Below, one piece after another: positions 35,858 to 44,677 of a DNA stretch of 64,000 nt (position 1 is its first letter; the number at the start of each line of letters is the position of its first letter). The stretch lies in assembly GCF_014193285.1 (NCBI RefSeq), contig NZ_JACHZE010000006.1, forward strand, positions 62,001 to 126,000, written 5' to 3'. Source of the stretch: Atlantibacter sp. RC6 (GTDB taxonomy: Bacteria > Pseudomonadota > Gammaproteobacteria > Enterobacterales > Enterobacteriaceae). The notes under the pieces are model-generated. The model was given only the letters and a program-made list of their open reading frames with translations. It searched no databases and was not told where the DNA came from. A program made the translations under genes and the position numbers.

Positions 35858-36193
35858 TCAGTGAAAACGCGTCCAGCACAGGATCAGCAGCCAGGCGCTG
35901 AGACTCCAGCACCCTACTGCCGCGATGAGCGCAAACGGCACCCGCATCATGCCAGTGAAGTACCACAGCGAGGCGAGATAGATAAAGTAAGGAATAATCG
36001 ACCACATACCGAAAATGATGGTGGTGCGTAACGCTTCGACCCCGCGTTCGGTGGCCACAATATAGTGCGCAATCAGCGCGAAGGTGGGGAATAACGGAAT
36101 AAGCCCGGCGATATAGTAATTTTTCGTGCGCGACAGGATCGCAATCAATACCACAATCAGCGCGCCCAGCGCCGCTTTAATCAGTAAGCCCAT
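35858..36193 (-). CDS. ydgC: GlpM-family membrane protein YdgC
   Basis: A 111-residue inner-membrane protein with three or four helices, nearly the same as E. coli YdgC (KNYYIAGLIPLFPTFALIAHYIVA is shared as I recall it; read here at residues 24-47). The family is named after Pseudomonas GlpM, linked to alginate output, but the molecular role is not known. GGGAGG stands 4-9 bases before the ATG at 36193. The stop lies just upstream of the sRNA promoter, with no terminator of its own visible, so read-through into the sRNA is possible. Confidence 0.88.
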   Translation of the reverse strand: MGLLIKAALGALIVVLIAILSRTKNYYIAGLIPLFPTFALIAHYIVATERGVEALRTTIIFGMWSIIPYFIYLASLWYFTGMMRVPFALIAAVGCWSLSAWLLILCWTRFH

Positions 36194-36305
36194 TTTCCCT
36201 CCCAAAAGTCACCCGGCAGCATACGCAGCGAAGCGAAGCCATAGCAACCTTTAGCGAATGAAAATTTTTCAGGCCGGTAAGCGCGTTTACCGTTGTGTTA
36301 TCTAT

Positions 36306-36320
36306 AGTTATCAGATAACT
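36306..36320. promoter_or_regulatory. 15-bp palindrome upstream of the 90-aa gene
   Basis: AGTTATC-A-GATAACT is a perfect inverted repeat 22 bp before the ATG, and a further GTTATC half lies at 36297-36302. It has the form of an operator; the adjacent gene may encode the protein that binds it. Confidence 0.5.
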
Positions 36321-36342
36321 CCACACGGCAAGGATCTGCGCT

Positions 36343-36615
36343 ATGCGAATCTCGAAAAGTCATCTGCGAACCATTCTGAATAAGCTGGAAGACCTTTATC
36401 CGCACCCCATGGTCGCGGAGGACTACGCCGATCTGGCGGCATCGTTAGGCGATGAAATGACCCTCGACGGGCATTTGTTGTACCTCCAGGAGAAAGGATT
36501 TATTCACATTACCATGAACTACAACATTGCCCAGCGCGCCTGGCGCATCAATTCGCAGGAAACCCGCATTAGCGCCGAGGGGCTGGATTATCTGGAGGAT
36601 CAGCGCAGTATTTAG
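36343..36615 (+). CDS. Small cytoplasmic protein, possible winged-helix DNA-binding protein, unknown
   Basis: A 90-residue soluble protein I do not recognise by name. The order of predicted elements, helix (SHLRTILNKLEDLY), helix (AEDYADLAASLG), helix (DGHLLYLQEKGF), beta-hairpin (IHITMNY ... WRINSQETRI), helix (SAEGLDYLEDQ), fits a winged-helix fold such as those of small PadR-like or plasmid-type regulators. The start has AAGGATC about 8 bases upstream. A perfect palindrome lies just before the gene, which is compatible with self-regulation. Function is inference only. Confidence 0.65.
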   Translation: MRISKSHLRTILNKLEDLYPHPMVAEDYADLAASLGDEMTLDGHLLYLQEKGFIHITMNYNIAQRAWRINSQETRISAEGLDYLEDQRSI

Positions 36616-36651
36616 CGGCGCGGGTTGCACAGCACCATCAATACCAAAACG

Positions 36652-37572
36652 CTATAAGTACAGCGATACCTCGCCGGCTGGCCGTGTTTTAAACCGGCGG
36701 TGCACCCAGAGATACTGTTCTGGCGCACGCAGGATTTCGTGCTCAATGATCCGGTTGGTAAACGCGGCGGCTTCTGCTTCATTGGTGGGATAGTTTTCAA
36801 TTTCAGGCGAAATATAGAGCCGATAGCCGCTGTTATCGGCCCTGCGTACCATGGTGACCGTTAATAACGCCGAGCGCGATAAACGCGACAGTACAAAAGT
36901 GCCATTGGTGGTCGCCACGTCTTTCACCGCGAAAAACGGCGCGAAGCTGCTGCCTTTAATGCCGTAATCCTGATCCGGGGCAAACCACACCGACTCTCCT
37001 TTCTTCAATGCGCTGACCATGCCTTTAAGGTTGCGACGGTCGATCATGGCCTTGTTAGAACGCATCCGGCCTTTGGTCTGAACCCACTCCATCATGGCGT
37101 TGTTATGAGGCCGATAGGTCGCCATCATCGGCTGACAGATACCCATAATGCGCCCGCCCAGCTCCAGCGACATAAAATGCACCCCCACCACCATCACGCC
37201 GCGCTGCTGCGCGGCGGCACGTTGTAGGTTTTCCATGCCCTCTACATCAAAATATTTACGCACCCGGCGATCGGACCAGAACCACGCGATGCCGGTTTCC
37301 AGCAGCGCCATGCCCAGCGATTTAAAATTCTCTGTGACCACGCGTTCAGTATCTGCCGGGGTGTTATTGGGAAAGCATAACTCGATGTTTTTACGCGCAA
37401 TGGATTCGCGACGCTTTAAAAATGGCCGCGCCAGTTTGCCTGCGTTAAAGCCAATCAGCCGAATAGCGGGATAAGGTAATTGCACCAGCAACCATAAAAA
37501 ACCCAGTCCGAACCAGGTTAACCAATATTTAGGGTGTAAAAATTGGTTTTTAAAACGCGATAACGTAAACAT
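36652..37572 (-). CDS. lpxP: Lipid A palmitoleoyl acyltransferase LpxP
   Basis: A 306-residue inner-membrane acyltransferase of the LpxL/LpxM/LpxP family. The catalytic HX4E motif is in VVGVHFMSLELGG (near 132). One membrane helix (YWLTWFGLGFLWLLVQLPYPAI) lies near the N-terminus. The details (SLGMALLETGIAWFW, and the C-terminus RFKTRPAGEVSLYL) are closer to E. coli LpxP than to LpxL as I recall them. LpxP adds palmitoleate instead of laurate to lipid IVA in the cold. The frame opens 18 codons earlier, but the MFTLSRF start at 37572 is the family start. Confidence 0.87.
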   Translation of the reverse strand: MFTLSRFKNQFLHPKYWLTWFGLGFLWLLVQLPYPAIRLIGFNAGKLARPFLKRRESIARKNIELCFPNNTPADTERVVTENFKSLGMALLETGIAWFWSDRRVRKYFDVEGMENLQRAAAQQRGVMVVGVHFMSLELGGRIMGICQPMMATYRPHNNAMMEWVQTKGRMRSNKAMIDRRNLKGMVSALKKGESVWFAPDQDYGIKGSSFAPFFAVKDVATTNGTFVLSRLSRSALLTVTMVRRADNSGYRLYISPEIENYPTNEAEAAAFTNRIIEHEILRAPEQYLWVHRRFKTRPAGEVSLYL

Positions 37573-38203
37573 ACAAGGCCTTAAGCGATCCTCCTGCGAG
37601 GCCGCTATTGATAAGAAAATTTTCACACTGCTTAGTTAGGCACCGTTATAACAAATAATTCATTTTTTATTGTAAATTCGATGAAAAACAGCGATGCATT
37701 ATGTTACTGAAAATATTATTCATTTAAACCAATAACTTAAAAAAATCTAAATTTACGCCATTCGCGTCAACAGCCCAGCCAAAATCCCAATTACCAACAA
37801 TTAGGAGTAAGAGTATATTATTTTGCAAACTTTATAGCCATTTCATTCTCTTTTAAGTAACGCTAATTTTTGAGTGGCGTTGCCAGGATTGTCCATGGAT
37901 TATTTTTAAACCGTTATTACGCTTAAATGCTTAATTAAAGATTAAGATTGCGATTTTTAGATCAGCCGCCATCACGTTTGCAGCGTTAAAAACTTTTTTG
38001 CGCTCTTTTTGCTCGGGCGTTCCGAAACCTTATTACGATGAAACAATCAAAAATCGCTCTACTACAACAACTTAATCCGTTTATTTCCCTCGCTTTATTC
38101 GAAAACAACGTATACTCATAAATTCGCATTTTGTTAACCCCCATTTAACAAGATGCCTTTTCAGGGTGTTTTACTGCCCTCAATCTGCCACACGGAGCCT
38201 GAC
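37573..38203. other. 631-bp AT-rich intergenic region between lpxP and the MerR-type gene
   Basis: Much richer in A and T than its surroundings, with many runs of four or more A or T. It contains the divergent promoters of lpxP and the MlrA-like regulator. I see only weak AT-rich inverted repeats (CTTAAT/ATTAAG at 37930-37946) and a 27-codon frame at 38038-38121 with no ribosome site. It has the look of an H-NS-bound or intrinsically curved control region. For lpxP the leader could be long and cold-responsive, as I see no clear sigma-70 boxes close to its start. Confidence 0.5.
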
Positions 38204-39043
38204 ATGGGCCGATTTACCATTGAAATACTCGCATCACAGTGCGGGGTCACCACGCAAAATTTACGCTCGTGGCAGCGTTACGGTCTTATCAAAGCACGCA
38301 AAGATGAAAAGGGTCACCGCTACTATGATTTTTCCCATATCAGCCAGGTGAATTTAATTGTTCAGTGGATTGGCAAAGGCGTGCCGCTGCGCAGCATTCA
38401 GGCGCTGATGATGGGCGAAGAGATCCGCAAAAACTCCGGTTGGTTTGCTTACCAGGAACAACTCTACGCGCTGTGTGAAGCGGGTAACCTCAGCAAACTG
38501 CGCGGTTTTATCTGGAAGATCGCCCGTGAGGTGCCGCCTCATGTGTTTATCGATGAGTTTATCCGCCCCTTCCGGCTTTGGATCACCGCTGGCCGCCAGC
38601 CAGGCCTGGAAATTAGCCGCGTGCGGCTGGATACCGCCCTGATTGAATATGCTGTTTTTGCGGTCAGCAACATGCGCAAACGCGCGGGCGGCACCATGCT
38701 GATTTTAGGCACCCATTTCAACGATACCGTGGAACTCTGGCTGGAAGCGATTCGCTATGCCGGGGAAGGGTTTCAGGTTGAAGTGCTGGCGGGCAGGGTC
38801 TCCCAGCCGGATCTCAGCCGCGAACCCTACGACCATATTCTGGTCTGGGCGGGGCGCCCGCTCAACGCCGCCCAGAAAGCGCGCCATACCGCCTGGCTTG
38901 AGCAAGGCGTACCGGTGGCGATCACCGGGCCTGGCGTGCGGCCGATGATGAAGAATGCCAGTCGGGATGGGGATCTTAAACTTAAGGTTCCCCCTGCCGC
39001 CAACCAGAATCCGCCGGAGAGTCCCGATATTCAGACCGCCTGA
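38204..39043 (+). CDS. MerR-family regulator related to MlrA/BluR
   Basis: A 279-residue protein with a MerR winged helix at residues 1-75 (FTIEILASQCGVTTQNLRSWQRYGL ... GHRYYDFSHISQVNLI). A C-terminal helical plus Rossmann-like region resembles the cobalamin-binding fold of CarH/MlrA, but without the DxHxxG cobalamin-ligand motif. Layout and size are like E. coli MlrA, an activator of csgD. A C-terminal proline-rich tail (PPAANQNPPESPD) is extra. Start at 38204 with GGAG 7 bases upstream; the frame begins earlier at 38153. Targets are unknown. The long AT-rich leader suggests complex control. Confidence 0.78.
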   Translation: MGRFTIEILASQCGVTTQNLRSWQRYGLIKARKDEKGHRYYDFSHISQVNLIVQWIGKGVPLRSIQALMMGEEIRKNSGWFAYQEQLYALCEAGNLSKLRGFIWKIAREVPPHVFIDEFIRPFRLWITAGRQPGLEISRVRLDTALIEYAVFAVSNMRKRAGGTMLILGTHFNDTVELWLEAIRYAGEGFQVEVLAGRVSQPDLSREPYDHILVWAGRPLNAAQKARHTAWLEQGVPVAITGPGVRPMMKNASRDGDLKLKVPPAANQNPPESPDIQTA

Positions 39044-39050
39044 GGTAAAA

Positions 39051-39074
39051 AAAGCTACCTGCAAAGGTAGCTTT
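39051..39074. terminator. Bidirectional terminator between the MerR-type gene and dcp
   Basis: AAAGCTACCT-GCAA-AGGTAGCTTT is a perfect 10-bp stem with a tetraloop between two convergent genes. On the minus strand seven T follow, making it a strong terminator for dcp; on the + strand the stem's own TTT serves. Confidence 0.85.
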
Positions 39075-39101
39075 GGATTGCGTTAACATCATGAAGATAA
39101 G

Positions 39102-41144
39102 TTAAGCCAGCCCGCGGTTTTTCAGCATCGGTTCAATCCCGGGATTGTGCCCGCGCCAGTCGCGGTACAGCGCTTCTAAATCGCTGCTGTTGCCGCGCGA
39201 GAGGATCGCCTCACGAAAACGCTGGCCGTTCTGCGCGGTTAATCCGCCCTGCTCGACAAACCACTGGTAGCCATCATCCGCCAGCATTTGCGTCCACAGA
39301 TAAGCGTAATACCCTGCCGCATAGCCGCCGCCAAAGATATGGGCAAAATAGCTGCTGCGATAGCGAGGCGGCACAGCCTCCATCCAGACCTTTTCTTGCT
39401 CCAGCGCCTGGCGTTCAAACGCTGCCACGCTCTCCAGCGGCTCGCCCACCGTTCGGGTATGCCAGTTCATATCCAGCAGCGCCGCCGCCAGCAGTTCGGT
39501 CATGTCGTAGCCTTTATTGAACTGCGCGGCGCGGAACAGGTTTTGTTTAAGCGCCTCGGGCATCGGTTCGCCATGCTGATGATGGCGCGCATAGTTGGCG
39601 AACACCTCCGGATGGCTGGCCCAGTGTTCATTAATCTGCGACGGGAATTCCACGAAATCGCGCGGCGTATTGGTGCCGGAAAGCGTGGCAAAACGCTGCT
39701 GCGCGAACAAACCGTGCAGCGTGTGGCCGAACTCATGGAATAACGTGATCACATCGTCCCAGGAGATCAGCGCGGGCTGGCCGTGCGCCGGTTTCTGGTA
39801 ATTACAGACGTTGTAGATCACCGGCAGATTGCCGAGCAACGTGGATTGCTCCACAAAATTCCCCATCCATGCGCCGCCGCCTTTGCTGTCGCGGGCGAAG
39901 AAATCCCCGTAGAACAGCGCCAGCCCGGCACCGTTGTTGTCGAAAATTTCCCAGACCCGCACGTCCGGGTGATAAACCGGAATATCGGCGCGCGGCACGA
40001 ACTTCAGGCCGAACAGCTTGCTGGCGGCCCAGAACACGCCGTCGTTGAGTACGCGATCCAGTTCGAAATACTCCCGCAACTGGTTTTCATCCAGCGCATA
40101 TTTTTCACGGCGCACCTGCTCGGCGTAAAACGCCCAGTCCCAGGCTTTGGCCTGAAAACCGCCCTGCTGTTTGTCGATGCAGGCCTGGATATCCGCCAGC
40201 TCCTGGCGCGCCCGCGCCGTTGCAGCCGGAACGATGTTGCGCATAAAGCCCAGCGCGGCGTCCGGGGTTTTCGCCATCTGGCTGGCAATGCTCCAGGCAG
40301 CGTAATTATCAAAGCCTAATAACGCCGCTTTTTCCGCCCGCAGCGCCGCCACCTTGCTGACAATCTCGCGCGTATCGTTGGCGTCGCCCTTCTCGGTACG
40401 CTGCCAGCCAGCGTTAAACAGCGCTTCGCGGGTATGGCGATCCTCCAGCGACTGAAGCGCCGGTTGTTGGGTGGTGTTAAGCAGCGCCAGCCACCAGCGC
40501 CCTTCCAGCCCTTTATCTGCGGCGGTCTGAGCGGCGGCCTGAATCTCCGCGTCCGTCAGGCCCTTTAACTGGCTGACGTCGCTGATCTCCAGCCCGCCTG
40601 ACTTCGCCGCCGCCAGTAAGTGCTGGTTGAACTGGCTGGTTAACCGGGCCAACGACTGGTTGATGGCTTTAAGCGCCTCTTTTTGCGCGGGCGCTAACGT
40701 GGCGCCCGCCAGCATAAAGTTTTGCCAGATCACCTCAATCAGGCGCAGCGCTTCGGCATCCGGGGCCATCTCATGACGCTGCTGATAGACGGCGTCGAGG
40801 CGGCTGAACAGAACCGGATTGAGGTAAATTTCATCCGCCAGCGCCGCCAGCTCGGTAGAAAACTCTTCATCCAGTTGCTGGAGATAATCATTGGTGTGCG
40901 CCGAGCTCATGGCGAAAAACACATTAACCACGCGGCTGAGCATCTCGCCGCTCAGCTCCAGCGCCAGAAAGGTGTTATCGAAACTGGGCGGTTCGAGGTA
41001 CGCGGCGATCTGCGCAATCTCTTCGCGCTTGCGGCGCATCGCCTCATCAAAAGCCGGGCGATAGTGTTCATCACGGATTTCATCAAACGGCGGCGCCTGA
41101 TAAGGCTTCAGGCTGACGCTGAAAAAGGGATTTGATTGTTGCAT
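39102..41144 (-). CDS. dcp: Peptidyl-dipeptidase Dcp (M3 family)
   Basis: A 680-residue zinc metallopeptidase that removes C-terminal dipeptides, close to E. coli Dcp. The zinc site HEFGH lies in ITLFHEFGHTLHGLF near residue 460, with the third ligand Glu in the downstream FVEFPSQINEHW segment. Start at 41144 (MQQSNPFF, GGGAG upstream); the frame is open to 41171. Divergent from ydfG as in E. coli. Confidence 0.95.
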   Translation of the reverse strand: MQQSNPFFSVSLKPYQAPPFDEIRDEHYRPAFDEAMRRKREEIAQIAAYLEPPSFDNTFLALELSGEMLSRVVNVFFAMSSAHTNDYLQQLDEEFSTELAALADEIYLNPVLFSRLDAVYQQRHEMAPDAEALRLIEVIWQNFMLAGATLAPAQKEALKAINQSLARLTSQFNQHLLAAAKSGGLEISDVSQLKGLTDAEIQAAAQTAADKGLEGRWWLALLNTTQQPALQSLEDRHTREALFNAGWQRTEKGDANDTREIVSKVAALRAEKAALLGFDNYAAWSIASQMAKTPDAALGFMRNIVPAATARARQELADIQACIDKQQGGFQAKAWDWAFYAEQVRREKYALDENQLREYFELDRVLNDGVFWAASKLFGLKFVPRADIPVYHPDVRVWEIFDNNGAGLALFYGDFFARDSKGGGAWMGNFVEQSTLLGNLPVIYNVCNYQKPAHGQPALISWDDVITLFHEFGHTLHGLFAQQRFATLSGTNTPRDFVEFPSQINEHWASHPEVFANYARHHQHGEPMPEALKQNLFRAAQFNKGYDMTELLAAALLDMNWHTRTVGEPLESVAAFERQALEQEKVWMEAVPPRYRSSYFAHIFGGGYAAGYYAYLWTQMLADDGYQWFVEQGGLTAQNGQRFREAILSRGNSSDLEALYRDWRGHNPGIEPMLKNRGLA

Positions 41145-41293
41145 AACGCACTCCCGCGGGAATTCTGGCAAAACTCAAGCTTATGCAACCCCTTGCCTGG
41201 CCGCAATAATTTCTGGCAACAGATGCCCTTACCACGAGGTTGCTTCACATGCTAAGGTATTCATCACTTTGAAAAGCGTTGAGGAACAGCGAG

Positions 41294-42043
41294 ATGATTA
41301 TTCTGGTTACTGGAGCAACCGCCGGGTTCGGCGAATGCATTACCCGTCGTTTTATTCAAAATGGTCATAAGGTGATTGCCACCGGCCGTCGCCAGGAGCG
41401 CTTGCAGGAGCTGAAAGACGAGCTGGGCGACAATCTGTACACCGCGCAGCTGGACGTGCGTAATCGCGCCGCCATCGAACAGATGATCGCTAACCTGCCG
41501 CAGGAATGGCGCGCCATTGACGTGCTGGTGAACAACGCCGGGCTGGCGCTGGGCATGGAGCCGGCGCATAAGGCCAGCGTTGAAGACTGGGAAAACATGA
41601 TCGACACCAACAACAAAGGGCTGGTGTATATGACGCGCGCCGTGCTGCCGGGCATGGTGGAACGCAATCGCGGCCATATTATTAATATCGGTTCTACCGC
41701 GGGCAACTGGCCTTATGCGGGTGGCAACGTCTATGGCGCTACTAAAGCCTTTGTGCGCCAGTTCAGCCTTAACCTGCGCACCGATCTGCACGGCACCGCC
41801 ATCCGCGTGACCGACATCGAGCCGGGCCTGGTGGGCGGCACCGAGTTCTCCAACGTGCGCTTTAAAGGCGACGATGAGAAAGCCGACAAAACCTACCAGA
41901 ACGCTAACCCGCTCACGCCGGATGATGTGACCGAAGCGGTATGGTGGGTCGCCACCCTGCCTGCGCACGTCAACATCAACACCCTGGAGATGATGCCAGT
42001 CAGCCAGACTTATGCCGGATTAAGCGTACACCGCGGTTCCTGA
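41294..42043 (+). CDS. ydfG: NADP-dependent 3-hydroxy acid dehydrogenase YdfG (RutE-linked malonic semialdehyde reductase)
   Basis: A 249-residue short-chain dehydrogenase. The cofactor motif TGATAGFGE is at residues 6-14, NNAG near 83 and the catalytic YGATK near 149-153 with Ser near 136. It is almost identical in many stretches to E. coli YdfG, which oxidises L-allo-threonine and serine and reduces malonic semialdehyde. Start at 41294 with GAACAGCGAG upstream; the short frame extension to 41279 is not needed. Confidence 0.95.
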   Translation: MIILVTGATAGFGECITRRFIQNGHKVIATGRRQERLQELKDELGDNLYTAQLDVRNRAAIEQMIANLPQEWRAIDVLVNNAGLALGMEPAHKASVEDWENMIDTNNKGLVYMTRAVLPGMVERNRGHIINIGSTAGNWPYAGGNVYGATKAFVRQFSLNLRTDLHGTAIRVTDIEPGLVGGTEFSNVRFKGDDEKADKTYQNANPLTPDDVTEAVWWVATLPAHVNINTLEMMPVSQTYAGLSVHRGS

Positions 42044-42056
42044 TGCTTAGCTGCTG

Positions 42057-42073
42057 CCCGGCCTCGCGCCGGG
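42057..42073 (+). terminator. Possible terminator after ydfG
   Basis: CCCGGC-CTCGC-GCCGGG forms a 6-bp GC stem 14 bases after the ydfG stop. No T-run follows, so rspR may be partly transcribed from ydfG. Confidence 0.35.
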
Positions 42074-42125
42074 TGGCAGATCCGTGGTAGATTGAATAAG
42101 TTACCTGCAAACGAAGCGCATACCG

Positions 42126-42815
42126 ATGGCCGTTGAAACCCTGTTAAACCCCACCCAGCCTGTTAACCAGCAAATTTACCGTATTTTGCGCAGCGATATT
42201 GTTCACTGCCTGATCCCGCCGGGCACCCCGCTGTCGGAAAAAGAGGTCTCGGTACGGTTTGACGTCTCCCGCCAGCCGGTACGCGAAGCGTTTATTAAAC
42301 TGGCGGAAAATGGCCTGATTCAGATCCGTCCCCAGCGCGGCAGCTACGTGAATAAGATTTCACTGGCGCAGGTGCGCAACGGCTGTTTCGTGCGCCAGGC
42401 GATTGAATGTGCCGTGGTGCGCCGCGCCGCCGGGATGATCACCACCGAACAGCTCTATCAGCTGGAACAAAACCTCAACCAGCAGCGCACCGCCATCGAG
42501 CGTAAACAGATCAACGACTTTTTCGAGCTCGACGACGCCTTTCATCAGAAACTGGCCGATATCGCTGAATGTCAACTCGCCTGGGATACCATCGAAAACA
42601 TCAAGGCCACCATTGACCGGGTGCGCTATATGAGTCTCGATCACGTGTCGCCGCCGGAGATGCTGCTGGAACAACACATGAACATTTTCAACGCGCTGGA
42701 AAAGCATGACGTGGAGGGCGTTGACCTCGCTATGACCCGCCATTTGCAGGAAATCAGCGAGTCGGTACAGCTCATCAAACAGGAAAATCGCGACTGGTTT
42801 AGCGACGACGCCTGA
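42126..42815 (+). CDS. rspR: GntR-family (FadR/VanR type) regulator RspR
   Basis: A 229-residue repressor close to E. coli RspR (YdfH): winged helix at residues 1-75 ([33 protein letters not shown]) and an all-helical FCD ligand domain with metal-binding His and Asp residues ([14 protein letters not shown] ... EQHMNIF). In E. coli it represses rspAB. Here rspA lies 5 kb away in a uronate-type operon, so it may control that operon in response to a sugar acid. Confidence 0.92.
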   Translation: MAVETLLNPTQPVNQQIYRILRSDIVHCLIPPGTPLSEKEVSVRFDVSRQPVREAFIKLAENGLIQIRPQRGSYVNKISLAQVRNGCFVRQAIECAVVRRAAGMITTEQLYQLEQNLNQQRTAIERKQINDFFELDDAFHQKLADIAECQLAWDTIENIKATIDRVRYMSLDHVSPPEMLLEQHMNIFNALEKHDVEGVDLAMTRHLQEISESVQLIKQENRDWFSDDA

Positions 42816-42846
42816 GCGTGACATTCATCACACAAATCTCGTTTTT

Positions 42847-42887
42847 TTGATCGACATTAAGGTTTTCGCTTCGGTGATTTTTAAAAT
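42847..42887 (+). promoter_or_regulatory. FNR-dependent promoter of ydfZ
   Basis: TTGAT-CGAC-ATTAA (42847-42860) matches the FNR consensus in 9 of 10 positions. A -10 box TAAAAT at 42882-42887 puts the site centre about 41 bp before the expected start, the class II position. This fits my recollection that E. coli ydfZ is FNR-activated. Confidence 0.75.
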
Positions 42888-42929
42888 ATTCACCGTCTGA
42901 ATTTTCATTCTGTTCAGGAGAAAACCACC

Positions 42930-43133
42930 ATGATGACTTATGATCGTAACCGTAACCCTATCACCGAAGGCAGCCGGGTCATGATTAATGGCACCGGCCA
43001 TACTGGCGTTATCCGCGCCATACATAGTGACGGCATGACCGCTGCCGATGTGCGCCGCCAGCAAACGGTAGAAGTAGAGGGTTATGAGGGTAAAGTTGCG
43101 CCGGTTGAATTAATTCGCCTTGGCATGCACTAA
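42930..43133 (+). CDS. ydfZ: Small protein YdfZ (selenium-binding in E. coli)
   Basis: A 67-residue soluble beta-rich protein, a clear homologue of E. coli YdfZ (MxTYDRNRN start, GSRVMI ... GHTG, C-terminal LIRLGMH). The E. coli protein has been reported to carry labile selenium, through a cysteine. The position where I recall that cysteine (VEGCEEK in E. coli) is VEGYEGK here, so no cysteine is present. CAGGAGA is 8 bases before the ATG. It has its own FNR promoter and a terminator. Confidence 0.92.
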   Translation: MMTYDRNRNPITEGSRVMINGTGHTGVIRAIHSDGMTAADVRRQQTVEVEGYEGKVAPVELIRLGMH

Positions 43134-43140
43134 GTGGTGA

Positions 43141-43163
43141 GAATGCCGCCCCGGGCGGCATTC
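43141..43163. terminator. Bidirectional terminator between ydfZ and ydfI
   Basis: GAATGCCGCC-CCG-GGCGGCATTC is a perfect 10-bp stem between convergent genes, starting 7 bases after the ydfZ stop codon. ATTGGTATTG follows. Confidence 0.65.
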
Positions 43164-43173
43164 ATTGGTATTG

Positions 43174-44625
43174 CTACAACGCTTTTGCGTATTGCGCCAC
43201 AGTCGCTTTCGCGCCCTTCTCCAGCAGTGTCAGATACGCCGCCGTCACCCCGTCTACAAACGCCGGATTTTGCGGCAAATCGTTGCCAAAAATCGCCGAC
43301 AGTTCCAGCAACGCGTTAACGCGCGCCTCGCCCTGCTCGCTGTGCGCCACTTTGGCGGCGATCTCGGCTTTAAGCGGATCGCTGATTTCAATGGCTGCAC
43401 CCTGCTCATCTACGCCATGCACGTAGCGCATCCAGCCTGCCACACCCAACGCCAGGAGATCCCAACGGGAGCCGTTGGCCAGATGCCAGCGGATTGAATC
43501 CAGCATCCGCTGCGGCAGTTTCTGGCTGCCATCCATGGCGATTTGCCAGGTACGGTGCGCCAGCGCGGTGTTCTCATAGCGCGCGATCAGGCTGTCGGCA
43601 TAGCGGGCTAAATCCACCCCTTTCACGCTGAGCGTCGGCGCCTGCTCGTTCAGCATCAGCGCCCGCGCAGTAGCGCGGAAATGGGCATCTTCCATACAGA
43701 CATTAATCAGCGGATAGCCCGCCATATACCCCAGATACGCCAGGAACGAGTGGCTGCCGTTGAGCATCCGCAGCTTCATCTCCTCAAACGGCAGCACGTC
43801 ATGCACCAGCTCCGCGCCCGCTTTTTCCCATTCCGGGCGTCCGGCGACAAAGTTATCTTCAATCACCCACTGCCGGAACGGTTCGCAAGCGACGGCCACC
43901 GGATCGTTAACGCCGGTCTGCTCCGCGATGCGTTGCAGGGTTTCCGGGGTGACCGCCGGAACAATGCGATCCACCATGGTGGAGGGGAATGTCACTTCGC
44001 GTTCAATCCAGTTCGCCAGCGCGGCGTCAATCGCGCGGGCATAGGCCAGCACCACATTACGCGTGACGTGACCGTTTTCCGGCATATTGTCGCAGGACAT
44101 CACGCTGAAACCGCGCAGGCCCAATGCCTTACGGCGCGCCAGCGCGGCCACGATGACACCTACCGCGGAAACCGGCTGCTGCGGCTGTTTTAAATCCGCC
44201 GCAATTAACGGATGCTCGATCATCAGTTCCCCGGTCGCCGGAGAATGGCAGTAACCTTTCTCGGTGATGGTCAGCGTCACAATGGCGATTTGCGGCTGGC
44301 ACATAACGTCAAGCACCGCGTCGAGACCATCGACCTGGGCATGCAGCGCCTGGTTAACCACGCCCACCACGCGGGTGGCCCAGCCATCGGCGGACATTTC
44401 CGCCACGGTGTATAAGCGGTCCTGCTGATTGAGATCGGCGATCTGCTGCTCGCCGCCGATCAGGTTAACTTCGCAATAGCCCCAGTCGCTATGGTGATCG
44501 GTCGCCAGAATATCGGCGTACACCGCCTGGTGGGCGCGATGAAAGGCACCAAAGCCGAGGTGGACGCAGCGGGTCACCAGCTTGCTGCGGTCATACTGCG
44601 GTAAAGGTAACGTTTTGTTTTTCAT
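43174..44625 (-). CDS. ydfI: Mannonate-type oxidoreductase YdfI (polyol dehydrogenase family)
   Basis: A 483-residue NAD-dependent enzyme of the long-chain mannitol dehydrogenase/UxuB family. It has an N-terminal Rossmann region ([15 protein letters not shown], near residues 18-32), the catalytic lysine region [16 protein letters not shown] near 286-301, and CDNMPENG near 176-183. It is close to E. coli YdfI, a putative D-mannonate oxidoreductase. It would turn fructuronate into mannonate (or a related hexuronate reaction) next to the uronate isomerase gene here. A terminator separates it from the transporter gene, so it may have its own promoter. Confidence 0.9.
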   Translation of the reverse strand: MKNKTLPLPQYDRSKLVTRCVHLGFGAFHRAHQAVYADILATDHHSDWGYCEVNLIGGEQQIADLNQQDRLYTVAEMSADGWATRVVGVVNQALHAQVDGLDAVLDVMCQPQIAIVTLTITEKGYCHSPATGELMIEHPLIAADLKQPQQPVSAVGVIVAALARRKALGLRGFSVMSCDNMPENGHVTRNVVLAYARAIDAALANWIEREVTFPSTMVDRIVPAVTPETLQRIAEQTGVNDPVAVACEPFRQWVIEDNFVAGRPEWEKAGAELVHDVLPFEEMKLRMLNGSHSFLAYLGYMAGYPLINVCMEDAHFRATARALMLNEQAPTLSVKGVDLARYADSLIARYENTALAHRTWQIAMDGSQKLPQRMLDSIRWHLANGSRWDLLALGVAGWMRYVHGVDEQGAAIEISDPLKAEIAAKVAHSEQGEARVNALLELSAIFGNDLPQNPAFVDGVTAAYLTLLEKGAKATVAQYAKAL

Positions 44626-44647
44626 GATTAACTCACTGTGAACGCAT

Positions 44648-44672
44648 TAAAAAGCCCCCTTTTCAGGAGGCT
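44648..44672 (-). terminator. Terminator between the GPH transporter gene and ydfI
   Basis: On the minus strand AGCCTCC-TGAAAA-GGGGGCT is a 7-bp stem (one G-T pair) followed by TTTTAA. It lies just after the transporter stop codon and before the ydfI start, so expression of ydfI may be reduced or separate. Confidence 0.65.
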
Positions 44673-44677
44673 GGTTG

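Noticed and set aside
38038-38121. 27-codon small frame in the AT-rich gap before the MlrA-like gene
   Set aside because: Good hydrophobic/polar balance but no ribosome binding site and nothing known like it; too short to claim.
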